Assembly: GCA_022839525.1 (NCBI GenBank)
Contig: JALHET010000109.1
Span: 1 to 6,696, forward strand
From: Lentisphaerota bacterium
Lineage (GTDB): Bacteria; Verrucomicrobiota; Kiritimatiellia; RFP12; UBA1067
DNA: 6,696 nt
Direction: 5' to 3'
The notes beneath the pieces are model-generated. The model worked only from the letters and a program-made list of their open reading frames with translations. It was not told the origin of the DNA and did no database searches. Every line of letters begins with the position of its first letter. Position 1 is the stretch's first letter. Positions 1 through 5,181 of this stretch are shown piece by piece. A program made the translations under genes and the position numbers.

Positions 1-53
1 TTTTTCTTTTCGAATATCATGGTATCTACATAAGGAACACCGTCTTCCCACAT
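1..53 (-). CDS. Possible 5' end of an unidentified gene, cut by the left window edge
   Basis: Reading leftwards from an ATG at 53-51 there is an open frame to the window edge, giving MWEDGVPYVDTMIFEKK. An in-frame TGA (62-60) lies just upstream of the ATG, so this would be the true beginning if the gene is real. The composition looks protein-like, but 17 codons are too few to assign a family. A GGA lies only 1-2 bases from the ATG and a G-run (71-64) about 10 bases from it, so the ribosome site is not convincing. A competing frame starts at GTG 90-88 behind a better-spaced GGGGG and also stays open to the edge, but it encodes a less protein-like peptide. The gene would lie downstream of the regulator on the same strand, about 140 bp away. 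Confidence 0.3.
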   Translation of the reverse strand, partial: MWEDGVPYVDTMIFEKK

Positions 54-116
54 TTCCGTTCAGCCCCCCCCACGCGGCGCCAGAACGCACGGGTTCCCCC
101 TTCAACTTTGATTGTA

Positions 117-146
117 ATAGTAGCGCATCCCCGTCGGTTCACGCAA
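117..146 (-). promoter_or_regulatory. Weak sigma-70-like promoter candidate facing the left edge
   Basis: On the minus strand TTGCGT (146-141) and TACTAT (122-117) are separated by 18 bases, each matching four of six consensus positions. It lies between the regulator stop and the possible gene at the left edge, at a reasonable distance from that ATG. Such matches occur by chance, so this is only a candidate. Confidence 0.2.
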
Positions 147-192
147 GACAGGATCAGCATGTTACCTCAATTCCCGGCGGCAGCGCGCGCCA

Positions 193-1377
193 TCACTGTT
201 GGCGGCGGAACTCCCGCATGGTCATGCCGAACTGCCGCTTGAACATGCGGCGCAGGTGATCGTCGGTCTGATAGCCGCTCCGGTCCGTGATCTCCCGGAT
301 CGAAAAGTCGGTTTCGGTCACCAACCGTTTGACGCGTTCCAGCCGCACTCTCTGGATCTCATCCAGGATGGACCGCCCGCAGGTTTTCCTGAAGCGCAGT
401 TCGGCCAGCCGGCGCGAGACCTTCAGATGCGCGACAACCTCCGCCACGCCGATCCCCTCGCAGGCGTTCAAACGGATGAACTCGAGCGCACGTACGACAA
501 GCTGGTCTTGCACGGGCTGTTTGGCTTGTGTCGATTGGCGTTCCACGATTTTCTTCACCCCGTAGGTCAGCACCGTCTTGCGCTTCCGCTTCCCGCGCAT
601 CCGCTCGTCCAGCAACTGGGCCGCCATGAACCCGCACTGCCCCATGTCGCATTCAATGCTCGAAAGGGAGGGCGCGCTGCCCAGGCAGAGTTGCTCGTCG
701 TTGTCCACGCCCAAAATCGCCACCTCGTCAGGAACGTTAATGCCGTTCATAAGGCAGGTGTCGAGCACCTGCCGCGCGCGGATGTCCATCGCGGCGAACA
801 ACGCCACCGGCTTGGGCAGCGCGGCCAGCCAGCGGGTAAGTTTGGACTGTTCCACCGCCCAATCGCTGATCTCGGCATCGGTCAATGGCACATAATTTTG
901 GCAGGCGAACCCGGCCTCGCGCAACCGCCCGGCAAATCCCTCTCCGCGTCCCCGCGACCACAACCGGTCGAGCACCTCGCCGACATAGGCGAACCGTTTA
1001 AACCCGTGTCCCAAAAAATAGTCCGCCGCCGCCACACCCACACTCGCGGAATCATTCTGGACATACGAACGCCGGAAAAAGGGTGATGACGGAGCCAGAT
1101 GGCGCGGCAGCGGGTCGATCAGCACAAGCGGCAGTTTTGTCCGCGCAAGCGTCTCCTCCATATCCAGCATGGACTGCCCCACGATGACCCCGTTGGCGTC
1201 CCAGGTTTCGAAATGGGCGAGGCGCTGCTCGCCGACGCGGTTCTGGATGATGTGAAGATGCCACGGCCCGTAAAACCGGACGTACTTGAAGATCCCATTC
1301 AACTTCTCGCGATCCGGCTGGACGCAGGTCTCCAGAATCACAACCACCCGCGGCGCTGTGGTAAACATTTTCGCCAT
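193..1377 (-). CDS. XylR-like transcriptional regulator: LacI-type sugar-sensing domain plus AraC helix-turn-helix
   Basis: A 394-residue cytoplasmic regulator, essentially the length of E. coli XylR (about 392). Residues 8-285 form a periplasmic-binding-protein-like ligand domain of the LacI/GalR kind: start VVVILETCV, a typical hinge region VPDEVAILGVDND at 215-227, and LSSIECDMGQCG at 238-249. Residues 292-392 are an AraC-family DNA-binding domain with two helix-turn-helices: VAEVVAHLKVSRRLAELRFR (311-330), and SIREITDRSGY (359-369) followed by MFKRQFGMTMREFR (378-391). ATG 1377 is chosen because AGAGG (1391-1387) sits 9 bases upstream. An in-frame ATG at 1446 would add 23 residues that do not belong to the fold and has no comparable site. 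The gene is divergent from the SIS/GH20 operon, so that operon is the likely target, probably activated by a bound sugar. The ligand cannot be read from sequence; xylose is not implied by the neighbours. Confidence 0.93.
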   Translation of the reverse strand: MAKMFTTAPRVVVILETCVQPDREKLNGIFKYVRFYGPWHLHIIQNRVGEQRLAHFETWDANGVIVGQSMLDMEETLARTKLPLVLIDPLPRHLAPSSPFFRRSYVQNDSASVGVAAADYFLGHGFKRFAYVGEVLDRLWSRGRGEGFAGRLREAGFACQNYVPLTDAEISDWAVEQSKLTRWLAALPKPVALFAAMDIRARQVLDTCLMNGINVPDEVAILGVDNDEQLCLGSAPSLSSIECDMGQCGFMAAQLLDERMRGKRKRKTVLTYGVKKIVERQSTQAKQPVQDQLVVRALEFIRLNACEGIGVAEVVAHLKVSRRLAELRFRKTCGRSILDEIQRVRLERVKRLVTETDFSIREITDRSGYQTDDHLRRMFKRQFGMTMREFRRQQ

Positions 1378-1386
1378 GCGTTCTTG

Positions 1387-1401
1387 CCTCTTTAACAAGA
1401 G
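1387..1401 (-). promoter_or_regulatory. Regulator ribosome binding site inside a short leader hairpin
   Basis: On the minus strand AGAGG (1391-1387) precedes ATG 1377 with a 9-base gap and fixes that start. The same bases form one arm of a perfect 5-bp inverted repeat, CTCTT-GTTA-AAGAG (1401-1388), which could partly hide the site. The stem is short and A/T-rich, so a regulatory role is speculative; the ribosome site itself is well supported. Confidence 0.6.
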
Positions 1402-1436
1402 AGTATGCGTGAATACCCCGACATCACGCAAGCGTG

Positions 1437-1471
1437 TTTTGCGCAAAATGCCGGATCATTTTGTGCGCAAA
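1437..1471. promoter_or_regulatory. Imperfect dyad in the divergent intergenic region, candidate operator
   Basis: TTTTGCGCAAAATG (1437-1450) and CATTTTGTGCGCAAA (1457-1471) are inverted copies around a six-base centre, CCGGAT. The inner AAAATG/CATTTT arms are perfect. The outer GCGC-containing arms match with a two-base insertion (GT) in the right arm. The left arm also contains a perfect 12-bp palindrome, TTTTGCGCAAAA. The dyad lies 60-95 bp upstream of the regulator start and 109-143 bp upstream of the operon start, a suitable position for an activator or autorepressor site. Binding by the neighbouring XylR-like protein is inferred from position only. Confidence 0.45.
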
Positions 1472-1519
1472 CAGCGGTGTTCCTTCCAAGCCTGATCGGA
1501 TACACTTTCAGTAAATGAG

Positions 1520-1530
1520 GAAACGGTTTC
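1520..1530. promoter_or_regulatory. LacI-operator-like palindrome GAAACGGTTTC
   Basis: A 5+1+5 inverted repeat, GAAAC-G-GTTTC, lies 50 bp upstream of the operon's first ATG. Its AAACG..TT character resembles LacI/GalR-family operators, but an AraC-type DNA-binding domain would not be expected to use such a site, so another regulator or chance is possible. A partial copy, GAAACCGTTCC, occurs at 1591-1601 inside the start of the first gene. Confidence 0.25.
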
Positions 1531-1532
1531 TT

Positions 1533-1550
1533 TTCCGTATCCTTCCGTAT
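1533..1550 (+). repeat. Tandem TTCCGTAT repeat at 10-bp spacing
   Basis: TTCCGTAT occurs at 1533-1540 and again at 1543-1550, separated by two bases, so the copies are in phase on one face of the helix. The pair lies directly upstream of the operon ribosome site. Direct repeats are the usual form of AraC-family half sites, though those are normally about 21 bp apart. It may also lie within the transcribed leader. No good sigma-70 promoter is visible here: the best -10 match is TACACT at 1501-1506 with a poor -35, which would suit an activator-dependent promoter. Confidence 0.3.
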
Positions 1551-1566
1551 TCGGACACATGTGTGC

Positions 1567-1573
1567 AAAGGAG
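1567..1573 (+). promoter_or_regulatory. Strong ribosome binding site deciding the SIS-protein start
   Basis: AAAGGAG lies 6 bases before ATG 1580, a near-ideal Shine-Dalgarno arrangement. It rules out the earlier in-frame ATG at 1559, which would place this motif inside the coding region and put extra charged residues before the signal peptide. Confidence 0.85.
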
Positions 1574-1579
1574 TCAAAA

Positions 1580-3460
1580 ATGGCAGTCTTGAAACCGTTC
1601 CGTGTCACACTTTTTGCCGCCGCGTTGTTGGCGGCGACCTCCGGGAGTTGGGCGCAGCAGCCTGCGCGAACGCCGCGCGACGAGGCGCTGCACTTTATCC
1701 GCAACGAAACCCAGTTCCATCTGGGATATCTGCCGACCGAGCAGTCGCACCCCAAAACGCGCGGCCTCTCGCAGGCCCTGCAGGCCGACACCGCTAAAGG
1801 CATCCGCATGTTGCTGAGCGTGGACGACGACATCCCGCCAGTGGCTCGCCGCGTGGTCGCCTCGCCGGAATTCGCCAAACTGCGCGCCGCGATCAAAACC
1901 GCTCTGGACACGAACAAAAAGGTCTACTTCAGCGGGTGCGGCGCGACCGGCCGCCTCTCGATCCTGCTGGACGCCGCCAACCGCCGCTACTGGCGCGAGA
2001 CCTACGAGCGCCACCCGGACCTCAAAGCCGTGTGCGGCGACATGGGGGCACGCACCCACGCGGTCATGACCGGCGGCGATTACGCGCTCGTGCGCTCGGT
2101 GGAAATGTTCGAGGACTACATCACCTTCGGCTATCATCAGATGGAACAGGCCGGCGCCGCAGAGGGTGATGTGATCGTGGCGATCTCCGAAGGCGGCGAG
2201 ACCTCGTCGGTGATCGGCACGGTATTGCGCGGCGTGGATGCGAAGGCCAAGGTCTTCTTCCTCTTCAACAACCCGGCGGAATTGCTGGCCGACAAGCTGG
2301 AGCGCTGCCGCCGCGTGATCCGCAACGACAAGGTCACCAAGCTCGTGCTGTGCACCGGGCCCATGGGCGTGGCGGGCTCCACGCGGATGCAGGCCACCAC
2401 CATCGAACTGCTGGTCGCGGGCATGGCCTTTGAGGCCGGCCTGAACGAGCATCTGCAAGCCAGACTCACGCCCGCGCAAATCGCCTCTCTCGGGCTCGAT
2501 GCGCGCACGCCCGAAAAGACACTGCAGCAGTTTGAAACACTGCTGGGGCAGATCCGAAACACCGGAAACGTGGCCGCGCTCGCGCGGCTGGCGGATTACG
2601 AGGAAGGTCTGTACGCGCGCGGCGGCCGCATCACCTATTTCGCGGACGGCTACCTGCTCGACATTTTCACCGACACCACCGAGCGCGCGCCGACCTTCAA
2701 AATCCCGCCCTTCCGCCGCTGCGACGACACCCTGTCGCCCGCGCCGTGGGCTTTTGTGAAGGATCCGTTGCGGACAACCCCGGAGGCTTGGCTGCGCGTG
2801 CTGGAGCACGAGCCGCGCTGTCTGGACTGGACGCCCGACACCTATATCCGGCTGGGCGCTTCCCAGAACATCCGCGCCAATCCGCCGCAGATCGACCGCG
2901 TGACGCTCCACAAATTCATAATCGGAAAAGAGCCGGACAGCTCACGGACCGAAGCCAAGCCCAACGCCGCCATGGCCGTGCTGATCGGCAGCGAAGCGGC
3001 GCTGCTGCAGGCCGACACTCCCTCCGCCTGGTTCGGCGCATATCAAGCCGCTTCGGAAAAATTCGACGCCCGCTCCGCGCTGGTCATCGGGCGCCAGACG
3101 CCCGCTGGCTGGGACGACACGCTGATCAACGTGGACGTCGACATCCCCGACACGCCGCTGAACCTCTTTTCGCATCTGGCCGTGAAACTGGTCCTGAACA
3201 ATGTCTCGACCGCAACGATGGGCAAGATGGGCCGGCTGAACAGCAACTGGATGGCGCACGTTGAGGCGTCCAACAAGAAGCTCATCGACCGCAGCACCCG
3301 CCTGATTGTGGAGCTTGCGGGGGTGGACTACGAGACCGCCTGCATCGCCCTCTTCGAGACACTGGAGGAGATGAAAGGCTGGGCCGAAGCCCGCCGCAAA
3401 ACGACCTCGCCTGCGGCGCACACGGTAGAGAAACTGCAGAAAAAGAACCCTCTCAGGTAA
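1580..3460 (+). CDS. Exported two-SIS-domain protein of the MurQ / glucokinase-regulatory-protein family
   Basis: A 626-residue protein, twice the length of bacterial MurQ (about 300) and close to vertebrate GKRP (about 625). Residues 1-26 are a signal peptide: basic start, hydrophobic FAAALLAAT, likely cleavage after SWA or AQ. The family N-terminal segment follows (LPTEQSHPKTRGLS, 51-64). The first SIS domain (about 113-285) has SGCGATGRLS (118-127), GGDYALVRSVEMFED (165-179) and TGPMGVAGSTRM (259-270). The second (about 345-540) has GRITYFADGY (349-358) and TTERAPTF (366-373). The MurQ-type C-terminal signature is VKLVLNNVSTATMGKMGRL (535-553) with SNKKLIDRS (564-572). MurQ removes the lactyl ether from N-acetylmuramic acid 6-phosphate; GKRP homologues bind sugar phosphates. 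Here the first-domain catalytic position is Asn134, whereas Glu178 and, in the second half, Glu368 are kept. An extracytoplasmic location is odd for a sugar-phosphate family, so the substrate is unknown. First gene of the operon, 15 bp before the GH20-like gene. Confidence 0.88.
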   Translation: MAVLKPFRVTLFAAALLAATSGSWAQQPARTPRDEALHFIRNETQFHLGYLPTEQSHPKTRGLSQALQADTAKGIRMLLSVDDDIPPVARRVVASPEFAKLRAAIKTALDTNKKVYFSGCGATGRLSILLDAANRRYWRETYERHPDLKAVCGDMGARTHAVMTGGDYALVRSVEMFEDYITFGYHQMEQAGAAEGDVIVAISEGGETSSVIGTVLRGVDAKAKVFFLFNNPAELLADKLERCRRVIRNDKVTKLVLCTGPMGVAGSTRMQATTIELLVAGMAFEAGLNEHLQARLTPAQIASLGLDARTPEKTLQQFETLLGQIRNTGNVAALARLADYEEGLYARGGRITYFADGYLLDIFTDTTERAPTFKIPPFRRCDDTLSPAPWAFVKDPLRTTPEAWLRVLEHEPRCLDWTPDTYIRLGASQNIRANPPQIDRVTLHKFIIGKEPDSSRTEAKPNAAMAVLIGSEAALLQADTPSAWFGAYQAASEKFDARSALVIGRQTPAGWDDTLINVDVDIPDTPLNLFSHLAVKLVLNNVSTATMGKMGRLNSNWMAHVEASNKKLIDRSTRLIVELAGVDYETACIALFETLEEMKGWAEARRKTTSPAAHTVEKLQKKNPLR

Positions 3461-3475
3461 GAAAGGAATATCCCC

Positions 3476-4915
3476 ATGAAAAACAGCATTGCATCCGTAT
3501 TCGCATTGATCCTCGCGGCCCACGTTTTCGCGGCTGATCCGGAATTCGCCATCGGGTACGAATATCCCGCCGCGCACGGGAAGGTGCCGACAACAGAAAC
3601 GTTCCACCGGATCATCGACATCATCTCGGATCTCGGGTACAACCAGTTTCATATCTACCTGAAGAACACCTTCGCCTACACGAACCATCCGGCCGCACTG
3701 AAACGGAACCCTGCCCCGGTCACGGCGGAGGAGATCCGGGCGCTCGATGACTACTGCGCGAAAAAGGGAATCGAGCTCGTGCCCTATCAGGCCTCGTTCG
3801 GGCACATGGAGCCTTGGCTCGCGATGCCGGAATACAACCACCTCGCCGAGACGCCGAAAGGGGTTCGCACCGAAAAACCGAAGCTCAATTGCGGCCCGAT
3901 CTCGCTCTGCGCCACAGATCCGGCGAGTATCTCCTTCCTCGCCGGGCTCTACGACGAACTCCTGCCGAATTTCCGCACGAAGAAAATCAACGTCGGCTGC
4001 GACGAGGTCTGGGATCTCCGCGATCCCGACTGCCGCAGCGCGGCCGAGGTGAAGCGGTTGGGTGCCGGACGCGTGTATCTGAACTGCATCCTCAAAATCC
4101 ATGAGAACATCCAGGCGCGCGGGCATGTGATGATGTGCTGGGCGGACATGATCTTCCTGCATCCCGAACTCGTGCCGGACATGCCGAAGAAAAACATCAT
4201 TGCGCTGGACTGGGGCTACGAGGCCAACACTCCCTTTGAAAGACATGGCGAGTTGCTCAAAAAGGCGGGCGTTCCCTTCTACGTCTGTCCGGGAACGAGC
4301 GGCTGGGGCAGCCTCTTCGGGCGCGTCGACAACATGAAGAAGAACATCGACAACGCCATGGCCGCCGCGAAGAAGCATGGCGCCTCGGGTCTGCTCCTTA
4401 CGGACTGGGGTGACGGCAAACATCCGCAGCCCTGGATCGCGGGGCTGCCCGGAATCATTTACGCGGCCGCCCGCGCGAAGGGCGAGGAGATGGACGACGC
4501 GAAACTCGCCGCGGCGATCGACCGGGTCACGCGCTGCACCTGCGGCGAGGCGCTGATCCGCTATGGGAACCTCTACCTCAAGTGCGGGGTCATCCGCAGT
4601 AACGGCACGGCGCTCTACGACATCTTCCAGAAGGCCTCCGGCTTCAAGCGCCCCGCAACGATGACCGAGGAGAAGATGGCGGACGTGTTCGCCGAATGGC
4701 GCGCGGCCAAGGCAGTGCTCAACCTCAGCGGCGCGCCGCAGTGGGTGAAGGACGACTTCGAACTCTTGGACGTGCTCGCGACCGTCGTCGAGCTCCGCTG
4801 GAAGGGTCAACACGATGCCGTGAAGACCCTCGCCCCGCGTTACCGCGAGCTTTGGGTGAAGCAGAACCGGCCCGGCAATATCGACTCTGATACGAAACAC
4901 CTCTTCCGACGCTGA
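3476..4915 (+). CDS. Exported GH20-like glycoside hydrolase (beta-N-acetylhexosaminidase family)
   Basis: A 479-residue protein with a signal peptide (1-19 or 20, cleavage near VFA-ADPEF) followed directly by a TIM-barrel domain of GH20 type. Visible landmarks are NQFHIYLKNTFAYTNHP (56-72), a GH20-like first barrel segment; GIELVPYQASFGHMEPWL (98-115); the catalytic acid pair Asp176-Glu177 in INVGCDEVWDL (171-181); CWADM (221-225); and LTDWGDG (308-314). In GH20 the Glu is the proton donor and the Asp positions the substrate acetamido group, so terminal GlcNAc or GalNAc residues are the expected targets. The usual HxGGDE motif is NVGCDE here, and the GH20b N-terminal domain is absent, so specificity may differ. 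The start is supported by AAAGGAA (3462-3468) shortly upstream. Second gene of the operon with the SIS protein. The last 150 or so residues look helical and I do not recognise them. Confidence 0.85.
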   Translation: MKNSIASVFALILAAHVFAADPEFAIGYEYPAAHGKVPTTETFHRIIDIISDLGYNQFHIYLKNTFAYTNHPAALKRNPAPVTAEEIRALDDYCAKKGIELVPYQASFGHMEPWLAMPEYNHLAETPKGVRTEKPKLNCGPISLCATDPASISFLAGLYDELLPNFRTKKINVGCDEVWDLRDPDCRSAAEVKRLGAGRVYLNCILKIHENIQARGHVMMCWADMIFLHPELVPDMPKKNIIALDWGYEANTPFERHGELLKKAGVPFYVCPGTSGWGSLFGRVDNMKKNIDNAMAAAKKHGASGLLLTDWGDGKHPQPWIAGLPGIIYAAARAKGEEMDDAKLAAAIDRVTRCTCGEALIRYGNLYLKCGVIRSNGTALYDIFQKASGFKRPATMTEEKMADVFAEWRAAKAVLNLSGAPQWVKDDFELLDVLATVVELRWKGQHDAVKTLAPRYRELWVKQNRPGNIDSDTKHLFRR

Positions 4916-4960
4916 GGGAAGGGAGAAGGGGGTGCCGGCGGCATGCTCAACAGGAATTGA

Positions 4961-5167
4961 ACCACGAGCATCCCATGGGAAGGTCACGGACGGCACAACA
5001 AGCTCGTGCAGCAGAAAGTCGGCGCGGTGGCGCTGGATCCGAACTTGCGTTTTTATGTGTTCGAATACGAGCCGGATTTCGTGAAGACGGCCATTGAACT
5101 TGCGCCAAGCCCGCAGAGCGGAAATAAACGAAGAGGACAACTTCTTAATTGTGAGTTGAGGTGCTGA
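4961..5167 (+). pseudogene. Truncated HipA-like toxin N-terminal remnant
   Basis: The frame after a TGA at 4958-4960 reads without a stop to TGA 5165-5167. Within it lie NKLVQQKVGAVALDPNLRF and then YVFEYEPDFVKTAIELAP, the last encoded at about 5051-5104. This matches the HipA N-terminal pattern, in which a short strand and VG-L/A-D precede F-E-Y-D-x-x-F-x-x-G-x-E-L-S-P before LPL. HipA is a serine/threonine kinase toxin, normally about 400 residues and paired with the antitoxin HipB. Here similarity stops right after ELAP, replaced by an unrelated tail ending in NCELRC. There is no in-frame ATG (only GTG 5006), no clear ribosome site, no kinase domain and no hipB upstream. It is best read as a decayed fragment left by an insertion or deletion between the two convergent genes. 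The family assignment rests on about 35 residues. Confidence 0.6.
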
Positions 5168-5181
5168 ACGCCCAACGTTCA
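5165..5181. other. Perfect 6-bp hairpin overlapping the histidine kinase stop codon
   Basis: TGAACG (5165-5170), loop CCCAA, CGTTCA (5176-5181) form a perfect inverted repeat. On the minus strand the kinase stop TGA (5181-5179) is the first part of the stem, and on the plus strand the HipA-like frame ends in it. There is no T-run on either side, so it is at best a weak bidirectional terminator or a transcript-end stabiliser. Confidence 0.3.

Noticed and set aside
199..1086. Open frame of 295 codons on the plus strand opposite the regulator
   Set aside because: It is antisense to a clear XylR-like gene, with no ribosome site and no recognisable domain.
1446..1446. Upstream ATG as the start of the regulator
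   Set aside because: The added 23 residues are unlike the family, there is no good ribosome site, and the extension would run across the AGAGG that serves ATG 1377 and into the candidate operator.
1574..2911. Open frame of 445 codons on the minus strand opposite the SIS gene
   Set aside because: Composition and position mark it as a shadow of the MurQ/GKRP-like gene.
4916..4932. G-rich stretch after the GH20-like stop codon as a possible G-quadruplex
   Set aside because: Only three G runs (GGG, GGG, GGGGG) are present, one short of a standard four-run quadruplex.
4933..4943. TGCC-GGC-GGCA as a terminator of the operon
   Set aside because: The stem has four base pairs with a three-base loop and no T-run, too weak to call a terminator.
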